Source: DATKAS01 sp963733765 (lineage in GTDB: Bacteria; Actinomycetota; Acidimicrobiia; Acidimicrobiales; DATKAS01). From it: a stretch of 64,000 nt of DNA. The position numbers and the translations under genes were made by a program. A model generated the notes under the pieces. That model was not told where the DNA came from, made no database searches, and saw only the letters and a list, made by a program, of their open reading frames with translations. The stretch is taken from assembly GCA_963733765.1 (NCBI GenBank), contig CAVTEI010000003.1, positions 3,224,001-3,288,000 on the forward strand, written 5' to 3'. Shown one piece after another: positions 29,786 to 39,360 of this stretch. Position 1 is the first letter of the stretch. Every line of letters starts with the position of its first letter.

Positions 29786-30372
29786 TCAGATGCCGTGGCG
29801 TTGCCGCAACCATGTGTGCCAGCCCGCCGCGATCGGGACGATTCGATCCGCGGCTTCGATGACGAACCGCTCGGCCGTTTCCTCCGCCGTGAGATTGGAC
29901 GTGTCGAACCACCAACCGACGTCGCCGAACTCGCGCCTCATATCTGCATCCAGTCGCTCGTACCCGTCAAAGGCAAAGTGATCGTCGGGGTTCCGCGTCG
30001 TCGGTGCTCGCATGCCTCGATGCCGGGTGCGAGGACCACGAGCCTCACGGGTCGCGGTGACATCAGAGCGAGGAAGAAGTCGAGCTCCGCACGGTCCGCG
30101 AGCACTGTGTCCATCAGGACGGTGAACCCGAAGTCAATGAAGTTGCTGGCGAGGGAGCACATGTTGCGGTTGCACAGCTCGTCCTGCTGAAGGGCGTCGT
30201 CGGCCGGCTTGTCCATCCATCCGACGTAGCCACTCTTGATCAACTGGTTCATGTCGTCGCCGCGGACCTGAGCCGCCCTTGGCAGTCGATGCGCCACAAG
30301 ACCGGTGACGGTCGACTTCCCGGCGCCCGGCATGCCGGACACGATCACGCAACCTGTGAGCCCCGAGACCAT
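29786..30372 (-). CDS. P-loop kinase/phosphotransferase-like protein (one frame break)
   Basis: This small nucleotide-binding protein of about 195 residues has a Walker A GCVIVSGMPGAGKSTVTGL at residues 7-25, a likely base-binding VRGDDMNQLIKSGYVGW, and a Walker B-like FTVLMDTVLADRAELDF. It ends DTSNLTAEETAERFVIEAAD. The shape resembles bacterial AAA/zeta-type and chloramphenicol-phosphotransferase-like kinases. One frame change is needed near 30000. ATG 30372 is chosen; TTG 30390 would add six residues. The substrate is unknown. It is divergent from the F420-type gene at 30462. Confidence 0.75.
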
Positions 30373-30461
30373 GACCACCGATGCTTCCAATGGACGACAC
30401 CGTCAGCAATCAGATTGCTCCCACGGTCACAGGCCGCATTCGCGACTGGCAGGCTGCAGCC

Positions 30462-31334
30462 ATGACAAAGCGACTCGATGGCATCGGGATCTGGAGCGCC
30501 CAGCTGCGGTACGGCGACGCCGCCGAGGCGGCGGCACTGGCGGCCGAGATGGAAGGGCTCGGCTACGAGGCCTTGTGGCTCCCCGATATCGGCGGCGAGC
30601 TCTTCGATTCGGTGGGCAACCTCCTCGGGGCGACGACAACGACCACGATCGCGACGGGCATCCTCAACGTTTGGTTGCACACGCCGGAAGACACGGCGTC
30701 CGAGCACGCCCGCCTCACCGCAGAGCACGGGCCGCGGTTCCTGTGCGGCGTCGGGATCAGCCACCAGCCGTTCGTCGACGTCGTCAAGGAGGCCGGGGCG
30801 TACCAGCGACCCGTCGCAACAATGGCCGCTTTCCTCGACGGGCTCGACGCCGCGCCCACCCCGCTCGCTCGACAGGACCGAGTCGTCGCGGCTCTCGGCC
30901 CGAAGATGCTGGAGTTGGCCCGCACCAGGACCGCGGGCACTCACCCGTACCTCGTCACGCCGGAGCTGACGGAAGCGGCGCGCCGCGGGGTCGGTCCCGA
31001 TGGACTCGTCGCGAGTGAGCAGGGCGTCGTACTCGAGCGCGACCCCGCCGCTGCCCGTGAGATCGCTCGCCTTCACCTCAAGACCTATCTCGGCCTCCCG
31101 AACTACGCCAACAACTGGAAGCGGCAGGGCTTCACCGACGACGACATCGCCGGCGGTGGCAGCGACCGCCTCGTCGACGCGCTCGTGGTCTGGGGCGACG
31201 AGACGGCGATCGCGGCCCGTGTCCGGGAGCATCGCGACGCGGGTGCGGACCACGTCTGCATCCAGGCGCTGACTGCCGACCCACGTGGCTTCCCATCCGA
31301 GCAGTGGCGGGCGCTCGCACCGGCGTTGATCTGA
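30462..31334 (+). CDS. F420-dependent LLM-class oxidoreductase (TIGR03620-like)
   Basis: This intact protein has 290 residues. GIWSAQLRYGDAAEAAALAA opens the barrel, and YEALWLPDIGGELFDSVGNL is the region where FMN enzymes have His and F420 enzymes vary. ATGILNVWLHTPEDTASEHA and RFLCGVGISHQPFVD are the remaining barrel motifs, and ADHVCIQALTADPRGFPSEQ ends the protein. It resembles the mycobacterial group assigned to F420 use. ATG 30462 is supported by similarity. It is 103 bases upstream of the HelD-like gene. The substrate is unknown. Confidence 0.83.
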   Translation: MTKRLDGIGIWSAQLRYGDAAEAAALAAEMEGLGYEALWLPDIGGELFDSVGNLLGATTTTTIATGILNVWLHTPEDTASEHARLTAEHGPRFLCGVGISHQPFVDVVKEAGAYQRPVATMAAFLDGLDAAPTPLARQDRVVAALGPKMLELARTRTAGTHPYLVTPELTEAARRGVGPDGLVASEQGVVLERDPAAAREIARLHLKTYLGLPNYANNWKRQGFTDDDIAGGGSDRLVDALVVWGDETAIAARVREHRDAGADHVCIQALTADPRGFPSEQWRALAPALI

Positions 31335-31438
31335 CTCCGGAGTTCCCGCCGGTCAGTCGGGAGCGACGCGCTCCTGCCTCGAATTCTACGACCGCGGGGT
31401 CGCTTGCTTCCACCGGCGCCGGCAGCGACGATCCCCGC

Positions 31439-33791
31439 GTGCAGGCTGACGACGAGCTGCGCTTCGAGCGCGCCTACCTCGATGCCGCCTACGACCGCGT
31501 CATGGCCATGCGGGCCTTGGCCGAGGGCATGGCCGGCACTGCGCGCCGGCTCGAGACGAGGAGTGCGCAGGCGCTGTTCGAGCGCGACAGCGCCATCGCC
31601 CACGCCGGCCACCGGCTGGCCGCGCTCGACATCGCGAAGGACCGCCTGCTCGTCGGTCGCCTCGACCTCACCGACGGCAGCTGCCTCTACGTGGGTCGCG
31701 TGGCCGTCGCCGACGAGCACGGCGACCCGCTCGTCGTCGATTGGCGGGCACCGGCGGCCGAGCCGTTCTACCGGGCACTCCCCCACGACCCCATGGGCGT
31801 CGTGCGGCGACGCCACTTCCGTTGGCGGCACGGCGAGCTGGTCGGGCTGGACGACGAGGTGTTCGACGTCTCCGCCGCGAGCGATGCCGGGCTCCACCTC
31901 GTCGGCGAAGGCGCGCTGATGGCCGCGCTCGACGCCCCGCGGACGGGTCGCATGCAAGACGTGGTCGCGACGATCCAGGCCGAGCAGGACGTCGTGATCC
32001 GTCGCCCCCGCGCCGGCGTGACCGTCGTCCAAGGGGCTCCGGGTACCGGCAAGACGGCCGTGGCGCTCCACCGGGCCGCGTACCTGCTCTATGCCGAGCG
32101 GGCCCATCTCTCCGGCGCGGTCCTCTTCGTCGGTCCGTCGACGACGTTCCTCCGGTACGTCGAGGACGTCGTCCCATCGCTTGGTGAGGACCGGGTCGTG
32201 CTGGCGACGCCTGCGGATCTCGGCCCCGCCGTCGCGGTGTCGAAGGTCGACGCGCCGGCGGCGGCCGCGGTCAAGGGTGACCTCCGCATGGTCGACGTCC
32301 TCGCGCGCGCGATCCGGGCGCACGAGCGGGCACCGCGGGCGGGCATCGAGCTGTGGGCGGGGCGGTTCCGCCTCGTGGTCGACCACGACCACCTCGCCGC
32401 CATCGTGACGACAGCCAGGCGCCGGTCGACGACGCACAACGGCGGCCGGCCGCTGGTCGAGCGCCTTCTCTTGCGCGCGCTCGACGCCGCGTACCGCAAC
32501 GGCCTCGAACGCGACCACCGCATCGGCCGCATCGGCGCGGAAGCAGTCCGCTACGCGTCGCCGCTCCTCGAGGTGGTCGACCGAGATGCGCTCGCGCAGG
32601 CGCTCCACACCATCTGGCCGCTGCTCACTCCCGAAGTGCTCGTGCGCCGTCTCCTCGCGTCGCCGCGGCGACTCGCGAGCGCCGGGCGCGACATCCTCAC
32701 CACGGACGAGATGGACGCGCTGTATGCCGGCGATGAGGTCGGCGACGGATGGAGCGAAGCCGACGTGTCTCTCCTCGACGAGGCCGACCTCCTGCTCGGG
32801 CCCGTCCCGACGCGGCGGCAACGCACGGGCGGGCGCCGACCGTCGCTCGACCACGTGGCCGAGCGGATCCTGGAGGAGCGGCTGCCGGACTGCCCGCGGT
32901 GCGGCCGCGCACTCGAGTACCGTGCCCGGCGAGGCATCGGGCAGCGACCGGCTCGACTGCCGGGAGTGCAAGGCCACATACGCCACGACCGCGCTCATGG
33001 GCGACTCCGCCGCCAACGAGCTGCACGGCGTGTACGAGGAGCTCGCCCACCAGTTCGCCTCCGAGCGACGTGCCCGCGCTGCGCCCGGCCGACGCGCGTT
33101 ACGGCCATGTCGTCGTGGATGAGGCCCAGGATCTCTCGCCGATGCAGTGGCGGGCGATCGCCCGGCGCTGCCCCGCGCAGTCGTTCACGTTGGCTGGCGA
33201 CGAGGCGCAGGCAGTCCGCGCCGGCTCGGCGGCGACGTGGGCCCGCATCCTCGCGGCGCTCGGCGTCGCTGAAGGTTCGGTGGCCCGCCACGAGCTCACG
33301 GTCAACTACCGCACACCAGCTGAGGTCATGGAGCTGGCGGCCCGGCTGCTCGAGCGGTTCGCACCGCACCTGCACCCGGCCCGCTCGGTCAGGACCGCAG
33401 GGGTCGGTCCGCGCCGCGTCCACACGGTCGGGCGGCCCCTCGAGCGCGACGGTCATCGCGGACACGGTTGCCGCCATCCGGCGCGATGTCGGAGCCGGAT
33501 TGGTCGCGGTGATCGCGCCCGAGCAGCTGGTCGCCGACCGCAACGGGGATGCTGAGCATCTCACCGCCGTCGACGCGAAAGGGTTGGAGTTCGACGGTGT
33601 GGTCGTCGCCGATCCCGAGGCCATCGTCCGCGAGTCACCCGGGGCGACAGGCATGGCGCGCCTCTATGTAGCTCTCGACTCGGGCGACGACCAGGCTGAC
33701 GATCCTCGCCCCGACGCCGCCGGGCCCGCCGCTCGACGACGTGCTCGGACCTTTCGAGCCGGCGCCGGCGCCTACCGGGTTGACTGGCTGA
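31439..33791 (+). CDS. HelD/HelR-type RNA polymerase-associated UvrD-like ATPase (about five frame breaks)
   Basis: This superfamily 1 ATPase of about 784 residues resembles actinobacterial HelD/HelR, which release stalled or rifampicin-bound RNA polymerase. YVGRVAVADEHGDPLVVDWR and APAAEPFYRALPHDPMG form the family block. Walker A is VVQGAPGTGKTAVALHRAAY, motif II is HVVVDEAQDLSPMQW, and motif VI is LYVALDRATTRLTI. Between the two RecA halves lies CPRCGRALEYRA followed by LDCRECKATYA, a possible four-Cys zinc ribbon that I do not know from HelR. Frame changes fall near 32945, 33065, 33440 and 33680. GTG 31439 is the likely start. The 3' end overlaps the convergent hydrolase by 20 bases. Confidence 0.82.
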
Positions 33792-34482
33792 GCTCCGAGG
33801 CGGCCTGCTTGATGAGGTCCGCCACAGCTTGCGGTTGCGACACGTAGATCGCATGGCTTCCCGCGACTTCCACGACGGTGGAACCGGCGCGTTCGGACAT
33901 CGCCCGCTGCGCCGGCGGGGGGATCATCCGATCGTCCGTCGCCACGAGGTACCAACTGGGCTTGACCCGCCACGCGGGTTCGGACACCGCTCCACTGAGA
34001 GCGCCGACGCCCCACGGGACTTGCGAGTCGGCCATGAACTGCGCCTCGTCGGCGCTCACGTCCGCGGCAAACGACGCGGCGAACTTGTCGCGGTCGAGGA
34101 ACAGGAATCCGTCTTGCGGCGGGAGGATCGGTGGCACCGGCGCGCCGGGAGGGGCATTGGCGATGAGCGTGTTGACGGACTCGCCTTTGTCCGGCGCGAA
34201 AGCCGCGATGTACACGAGAGCGGCCACGTTGAGGTCGGTGCCGGCTTCGGTGATGACTGCTCCGCCGTACGAGTGGCCCACGAGGATGACGGGCCCGTCT
34301 TGGGCGTCGATGATCTGCCTTGTCGCGGCGGCGTCACCTTCGAGCGTCAGGGTCGGGTTCTGCACGATGCTGACGTTGAAGCCGTCCTTCTTCAGGATCT
34401 TGTACACGGCGTGCCAGCCGGAACCGTCCACGAAACCGCCGTGGACGAGGACGACATTCGTTGCTGCTGAGTTGGGGCTCAT
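33772..34482 (-). CDS. Alpha/beta hydrolase, salicylate-esterase/RsbQ-like group
   Basis: This intact 236-residue protein has the oxyanion region VVLVHGGFVDGSGWHAV, the nucleophile Ser in VILVGHSYGGAVITEAGTD, the acid in YLVATDDRMIPPPAQRAMSE and the His in VVEVAGSHAIYVSQPQAVAD. This layout is typical of a large group annotated simply as alpha/beta hydrolase, with plant methyl-salicylate esterases as distant relatives. ATG 34482 has AAGGAG seven bases upstream. It is adjacent to the large LuxR-type regulator upstream (stop at 34580), so coexpression is possible. Confidence 0.88.
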   Translation of the reverse strand: MSPNSAATNVVLVHGGFVDGSGWHAVYKILKKDGFNVSIVQNPTLTLEGDAAATRQIIDAQDGPVILVGHSYGGAVITEAGTDLNVAALVYIAAFAPDKGESVNTLIANAPPGAPVPPILPPQDGFLFLDRDKFAASFAADVSADEAQFMADSQVPWGVGALSGAVSEPAWRVKPSWYLVATDDRMIPPPAQRAMSERAGSTVVEVAGSHAIYVSQPQAVADLIKQAASELSQSTR

Positions 34483-34579
34483 GGTGGTCTCCTTGCTCCC
34501 CGCGACGGGGGTGGGCGGATGTCTGACGCTAAGACGAGGGCCTCCGGCGTCGATTCCGTCAAATGACTGAAACGTGGAC

Positions 34580-37348
34580 TCAGTCGCCAGTCGGCGGCTG
34601 TGACGTGAGCGCGTCGCGCAGCGCGGCGCGTGAGGTGATTCCGAGCTTGGGGAAGATCTGGTACAGGTGGGTCCCGATGGTGCGGTGCGACAAGAAGAGC
34701 CGTTCCGCGATCTGCTTGTTCGTGAGCCCCGCCGCAGCGAGCTGGGCGATCTCGAGCTGTTGCGGCGTCAGAGATGCAGGCCCGAGGAAGTCGCGCTGGC
34801 CGATCGTGAGACCGGTAGCGCGGAGCTCGGTGCCAGCTCGGTCCATCCATGGGCGAGCCTCGAGTCGCTGGAAGGCGTCGCGTGCGTCGGTGAGCAGCTC
34901 ACGGGCGCGCGTTGTTTCCCTTGCCCGGCGAAGCCGCTCGCCAAAGGCGAGTTGCACGCGAGCCAGATCGAACGGCCACTGATCCGCACCGGGCACGCCA
35001 AGAGCCCGCTCGAACAGAGTCGCGGCATCGTCGTCGTCGGTCGCCGCTATTGCTCCAGCACCAGCGGTGATCAGAGCGAGTCGTGACGAGATCGCCGGCA
35101 GCCCGGTCTCCTGCGCTGCGGCGACATGAGCGGCGGCCTCGACCGTCCGGCCGGTGCGCGTCGCTGCCTCGACCAGGTCCAGCACCATCCACATCGCATG
35201 CGGAACGTGCGATGCGATGGTTCCCGCGGGGCTGATCGCACTGGCGTGCCGGTAGGCGTTCTCGAAGTCGCCGCATCCGATCGCGTCGAGCGCGCGGGCG
35301 TGCAGGACGTAGTTCGTCATCGCACCCGCCCGTCGAGGCACCGCCCATCCGATGACCTCGTCCGAGATCGCACGCACGCTCGCGCTGTCGCCGCGTACCG
35401 CCGCGAGCAGCGCCTGGAGAGACCGCGGCGGCCAACGCAAGAGCCCATAGCCGTGGCCGTCGCAGAGCGCGACGGCTTCGTCGGCCACCTCGGCGAGTGT
35501 GTCCCACTGGCCGGTGAGGAACGCATCGAAGCCAAGCAGCGCGAGCGCTTGAATCGCCATGGTGACAGCGCCGCCGGCTCGACCATCCTCCACAACTCGC
35601 AACAGAGCAGCACGACACTGTGGCAAGCGGTCGATGTAGGAGCTGGCGACCGCGAGCCGCGCGATCGAGGTCGGACTCGCTTCGTGGCTCAGCTCCGCGA
35701 TCGCTTGGTCGAGTTGACCGAGCGCGGTGACGGCGTCTCGCGCCGGATCGGGGATGGTCTTCGCAAGCAGCTCGAGGAACCCGGGCGCACGCGGCTCGAG
35801 CCGCCCGACCGCTCGATGGAAGGGCGGCCACAGGTCGGCTCGCCCCCCGAAGAAGCACACCTCGAGCAGGTTGTAGATCGCCTCGACGAGAACCTGGTCG
35901 TGCGCAGCGGTGGGGTCGGGTGCGGTTTCGATGGCACCTACGAGCAACCGGTGCGCGGTGTCCACATCCCCATCACCATTCAGCAGGTGATAGCCCGCCG
36001 CGACCGCGCCGGCCAAGGAACCGGCATGGTCGGGATCCATCTCCCGGACGTCGTCCAGCAGACCCGGCGCGTTCCGCAGGTCGCCCAACACCGTCTCACC
36101 GATGTACGCAGCCAACGCCCACCGACGGCCCTGGTCAGCCGGCGCGGGGCTCAGCTCCGCGGCCCGCGACATCTCGACAATCGCGCGTACGGCGTCGCCT
36201 CGTTTCAGATGCGACCGCGCGACGTCTTCGAGCAGTGACGCGACCTTTTCGTCGGGAACGACCGTCGCCTCGGCGAGATGCCAGGCGCGAAGTTCGGGGA
36301 CCGTCACGCACGCAGCGAGCACCTGGTGTGCGCGACGCCGCTGGTCGCTCGTCGAGAGGGCGACGACCGCCGAGCGAATCAAAGGGTGCCGAAAGGTGAT
36401 CCGCGGGGGCGACTCGTCGACTCGGACGATGCCGGCTCGTTCGGCGGGGGCGAGGTCATCGAGCCCCGAGTCGTCCGGGGCTGCTGCGTCGAGTAGTCGC
36501 AAGTCGCCCGTGCCATCGAGGACGGCGATCAACAACAAGTCGACCGTGGGTTCGGGCAGCTCCCGGATCCGGGAGGCGAACAGGTCCTGAAGGCGGGCAG
36601 TCAGCGGCAGGACGTCGGCCAAGCGTCGGCGCGCAGGTGCGTCGTCTTGAAGCGCGATGGGCAGTTCGAGCAACGCAAGCGGGTTGCCCTGCGCCTCGGC
36701 GACGAGCCGCGCGCGCACGCGCGGCGCCAATGCTGGAAAGCGTTGCTTCAGCAGGTGGGTGGCGGCTGCGTCGTCGAGGGGCTCGAGAAGGTAGGTGGGT
36801 AGTCCGGCACGGTCGAAGAAGCTTGCAACTTCGGTCCGCAACGCCGCCAGGAAGCCGGCGCGGGTACCAGCGAGGCGCCGAACTGCTGAAGCAAGCACCA
36901 ACGAGCTCGCTCGGTCGACCCAAGGCAAGTCATCGACCACCACGAGCAACGGCCGAGTCGCCGCGGCGTCGCGGAGAAGGTTCAGAACCGCGTTCGACAC
37001 CACCAGTCGGTCCGTCGGCGACCCCGCGTCCAGACCAAGAGCGACGCTCAGGGCGTGCCGATGCAACGGCGGCAACCGCGGCAGACCGTCGAGGAGCGCA
37101 TGCAGAACGAGGGTGAGCCCCGAGAAGCTGACCTCCGCCTCGAACTCGGCGCCGACTGCCCGAATCACCCGCGTTCCGGCCGCTTCAGCGTGGAGTGCGG
37201 CCACATCGAGCAGCGCTGTCTTCCCGACACCGGCGTCGCCGGCCACCAGCAACGCCCCGCCACCGACGGACGCCTCGTCCACGAACCCGCAGACGACCTC
37301 GACGTCCGCGTTCCGACCGAACAGCTCACCCGGAAGACCACCGCTCAC
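34580..37348 (-). CDS. MalT-like LuxR-family ATPase regulator
   Basis: This intact 922-residue regulator has an N-terminal AAA/NACHT-like ATPase: ELFGRNADVEVVCGFVDEA, Walker A LLVAGDAGVGKTALLDVAA and Walker B-like LLVVVDDLPWVDRASS. A long helical TPR-like region follows. The C-terminal LuxR helix-turn-helix is ASLTPQQLEIAQLAAAGLTN with KQIAERLFLSHRTIGTHLYQ and IFPKLGITSRAALRDAL. GTG 37348 has GGGAG seven bases upstream. Such proteins activate catabolic or secondary-metabolite genes when ligand and ATP are bound. The adjacent Ddn-like and F420 genes or the downstream hydrolase are candidate targets. Confidence 0.92.
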   Translation of the reverse strand: MSGGLPGELFGRNADVEVVCGFVDEASVGGGALLVAGDAGVGKTALLDVAALHAEAAGTRVIRAVGAEFEAEVSFSGLTLVLHALLDGLPRLPPLHRHALSVALGLDAGSPTDRLVVSNAVLNLLRDAAATRPLLVVVDDLPWVDRASSLVLASAVRRLAGTRAGFLAALRTEVASFFDRAGLPTYLLEPLDDAAATHLLKQRFPALAPRVRARLVAEAQGNPLALLELPIALQDDAPARRRLADVLPLTARLQDLFASRIRELPEPTVDLLLIAVLDGTGDLRLLDAAAPDDSGLDDLAPAERAGIVRVDESPPRITFRHPLIRSAVVALSTSDQRRRAHQVLAACVTVPELRAWHLAEATVVPDEKVASLLEDVARSHLKRGDAVRAIVEMSRAAELSPAPADQGRRWALAAYIGETVLGDLRNAPGLLDDVREMDPDHAGSLAGAVAAGYHLLNGDGDVDTAHRLLVGAIETAPDPTAAHDQVLVEAIYNLLEVCFFGGRADLWPPFHRAVGRLEPRAPGFLELLAKTIPDPARDAVTALGQLDQAIAELSHEASPTSIARLAVASSYIDRLPQCRAALLRVVEDGRAGGAVTMAIQALALLGFDAFLTGQWDTLAEVADEAVALCDGHGYGLLRWPPRSLQALLAAVRGDSASVRAISDEVIGWAVPRRAGAMTNYVLHARALDAIGCGDFENAYRHASAISPAGTIASHVPHAMWMVLDLVEAATRTGRTVEAAAHVAAAQETGLPAISSRLALITAGAGAIAATDDDDAATLFERALGVPGADQWPFDLARVQLAFGERLRRARETTRARELLTDARDAFQRLEARPWMDRAGTELRATGLTIGQRDFLGPASLTPQQLEIAQLAAAGLTNKQIAERLFLSHRTIGTHLYQIFPKLGITSRAALRDALTSQPPTGD

Positions 37349-37360
37349 GGGCAGCTCCCT

Positions 37361-37900
37361 TCATCTCAGTCCCGCTGGAGGGCGTCTGTGAGCGTAGGTC
37401 GCTCGAGGTCGGGACTGCTTGGAGTCCGCCGTCCCCTCGCGCGGTTCGAAGACGACAACGAGGGTCTCGGTCGTTCGAAGGCCGGCGTACGCATCGAGCC
37501 GAGGATCGACGGCGACCCAGCGCTGCCAGAGGCGGTCGCGCTCCTGTCCCGCGGCCAGGCGGGCGCACACTGGGCGCGGCTGCTGGCCGTCCACTCGAAC
37601 GACCGCGTCGGGGTGCGCCTCGAGGTTGAGCCACCACGAAGGATGACCCTCGTCCCAGCCGTTCATCGCGATCGAGAAGAGAGCTGGGCCATCCTCGAGG
37701 TAGCCGATGATGACACTGCGCTCCCCCCCGGACTTCCGGCCGATCGTCGTGAGACGCAGCGCACCCCAACCGCGCTTGTTCGACGTGGTCCACAGGAAGC
37801 GACCGCCACTGAGTCGATAGAGCGCGCGATGAACGCGCCAGGCCGTGTGCACGAACCACGGCGGTGGGACCTTCGGCGGTCGGGATGCCGCGGTGCTCAT
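37361..37900 (-). CDS. F420-dependent nitroreductase-family (Ddn-like) protein
   Basis: This intact 179-residue protein is of the deazaflavin-dependent split-barrel family. LTTIGRKSGGERSVIIGYLE is the family signature that contacts F420, and PSWWLNLEAHPDAVVRVDG is the second conserved block. RDRLWQRWVAVDPRLDAYAG is the C-terminal block. ATG 37900 has GGAGGA upstream. Relatives include mycobacterial Ddn and quinone reductases. It is 12 bases upstream of the LuxR-type regulator and divergent from an F420-type LLM gene. Confidence 0.9.
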   Translation of the reverse strand: MSTAASRPPKVPPPWFVHTAWRVHRALYRLSGGRFLWTTSNKRGWGALRLTTIGRKSGGERSVIIGYLEDGPALFSIAMNGWDEGHPSWWLNLEAHPDAVVRVDGQQPRPVCARLAAGQERDRLWQRWVAVDPRLDAYAGLRTTETLVVVFEPREGTADSKQSRPRATYAHRRPPAGLR

Positions 37901-37921
37901 CGCTGACTCCTCCGGGACCGT

Positions 37922-37940
37922 CGGGCGGGAAATTCGCCCG
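37922..37940. promoter_or_regulatory. Inverted repeat between divergent F420 genes
   Basis: CGGGCG (37922-37927) and CGCCCG (37935-37940) are separated by seven bases and lie between the divergent starts at 37900 and 37960. It may be an operator, but GC-rich six-base arms arise easily by chance here. Confidence 0.25.
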
Positions 37941-37959
37941 CACGCCGTAGGTTCGCAGC

Positions 37960-38940
37960 ATGACGCGACTTGGCTACCAGATCCCGAACTTCACCTACCC
38001 CGGCACCGACCGCGCCGGTCTGTTCGATGTCGTCGTGCAGCAGGCGAAGGAGGCCGACGCCGGCGGATTCGACACCGTCATGGTGATGGACCACTTCTTC
38101 CAGCTACCGGTGCTCGGCGCGCCCGACGCCGAGATGCTCGAGTGCTACACGCTGCTGTCCGCCCTCGCCCAGCACACCGACACCGTTCGCCTCTCGGCCC
38201 TCGTGACCGGGAACACGTACCGGAACCCGACGCTGCTCGCGAAGACGCTCACCACGCTCGACCTCGTGAGCGGCGGTCGCGCCCAGCTCGGCATCGGCGC
38301 CGGCTGGTTCGAGCTCGAACACAACTCCCTCGGCTTCGAGTTCGGCACGTTCACCGAGCGGTTCGAGAAGCTCGAAGAGGCCCTCGTGATCATCAAGGGC
38401 ATGTTCGCTGGCGAGCGTCCCACGGTGACGGGCAAGTGGTATCGCACCGCGGACGCGATCAACGAGCCGCAGCCCATTTCGAGGATCCCGATCATGATCG
38501 GCGGCAGCGGCGAGAAGAAGACGCTCCGCCTCGTTGCCCAGTACGCGGACGAATCCAACCTCATCTGCGACCTCGCCGACGTGCCGCGCAAGCTCGAGGT
38601 CCTCGCCGCACACTGCGATGCGGTCGGTCGCGACCGGTCGGAGATCACCGTGTCGCTCCAGGCAAACGCCTGCATCGCGCCGACGCATGACGAGGCGGTC
38701 GCCGAGCTCGACGCTCTTCTCGCGAGTCGTGGGATGGACGTCTCGTCGTTGGGCGCCGAGGACGCCGCGCGCATCCGCTCGCTCGTCACCCATGGCGACC
38801 CGGATGAGATCGGCGAGGACTTCTCCAACCGACTTGCACTCGGCGTCGACGGCTTCACCGTGAACTCGGTCGCCAACGGCCACATCCCGGGCCGCGTCTC
38901 ACTCCTCGGCGAAACCCTCCGCAAGGTGGTCGGTACGTGA
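37960..38940 (+). CDS. F420-dependent LLM-class oxidoreductase
   Basis: This intact protein has 326 residues. LGYQIPNFTYPGTDRAGLFD begins the barrel, and FDTVMVMDHFFQLPVLG holds the Asp-His pair typical of F420-dependent members. RLSALVTGNTYRNPTLLAKT and GRAQLGIGAGWFELEHNSLG are the family motifs, and RIPIMIGGSGEKKTLRLVAQ is the phosphate-binding region. ATG 37960 fits. This is one of three luciferase-like enzymes in the window; the substrate is unknown. It is convergent with the EVE gene, with four bases between stops. Confidence 0.92.
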   Translation: MTRLGYQIPNFTYPGTDRAGLFDVVVQQAKEADAGGFDTVMVMDHFFQLPVLGAPDAEMLECYTLLSALAQHTDTVRLSALVTGNTYRNPTLLAKTLTTLDLVSGGRAQLGIGAGWFELEHNSLGFEFGTFTERFEKLEEALVIIKGMFAGERPTVTGKWYRTADAINEPQPISRIPIMIGGSGEKKTLRLVAQYADESNLICDLADVPRKLEVLAAHCDAVGRDRSEITVSLQANACIAPTHDEAVAELDALLASRGMDVSSLGAEDAARIRSLVTHGDPDEIGEDFSNRLALGVDGFTVNSVANGHIPGRVSLLGETLRKVVGT

Positions 38941-38944
38941 GTGT

Positions 38945-39355
38945 CTAGCGGGCTGTCCCTAGCCGGACGATGGTCGCGAGCTGGTCGTCGGTCAGCGGCA
39001 CGACCGACAGTCTCGACTGGCGAACGAGCGGACTGGTCGCGAAGATCGGCTCCGCCTTCATCTCCGCCAGCGTGACCGCCCGGGCCAGCGCGCGGTCGGG
39101 TGCGATGTCGACCCAAACCCGCTTGCCATTGGCATCGGTCGGATCCGGGTAGGCGGCGCTCACCACCTTCGCGAGTCCGACCGCGGCCTTGTCGGTCTGC
39201 GAGTGGTACACGACGACGGTGTCGCCCTCCGCCATCGCGCGCAGGTTGATCTGCGCCTGTGCGTTGGTGACGCCGTCCCAATTCGTCCTGCGGTCGTGCA
39301 CGAGGTCCGCCCAGCTGTACTCGCCGGGCTCGGTCTTCACGAGCCAGCTCGCCAT
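38945..39355 (-). CDS. EVE-domain protein
   Basis: This intact 136-residue protein consists of a single EVE domain (PUA-like fold). SWLVKTEPGEYSWADLVHDR and TNWDGVTNAQAQINLRAMAE are the N-terminal signature. DTVVVYHSQTDKAAVGLAKV follows, and the ending is SRLSVVPLTDDQLATIVRLG. EVE domains recognise modified bases in DNA or RNA. The start at 39355 is standard for the family. It follows the dienelactone hydrolase by five bases, so the two are probably cotranscribed although no functional link is obvious. Confidence 0.92.
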   Translation of the reverse strand: MASWLVKTEPGEYSWADLVHDRRTNWDGVTNAQAQINLRAMAEGDTVVVYHSQTDKAAVGLAKVVSAAYPDPTDANGKRVWVDIAPDRALARAVTLAEMKAEPIFATSPLVRQSRLSVVPLTDDQLATIVRLGTAR

Positions 39356-39360
39356 GAGCT

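Noticed and set aside
31103..33016. A 637-codon open frame on the minus strand across the HelD-like gene
   Set aside because: It is antisense to a gene with clear ATPase motifs and has Arg/Asp/His-rich composition typical of high-GC shadow frames; no family motif is visible.
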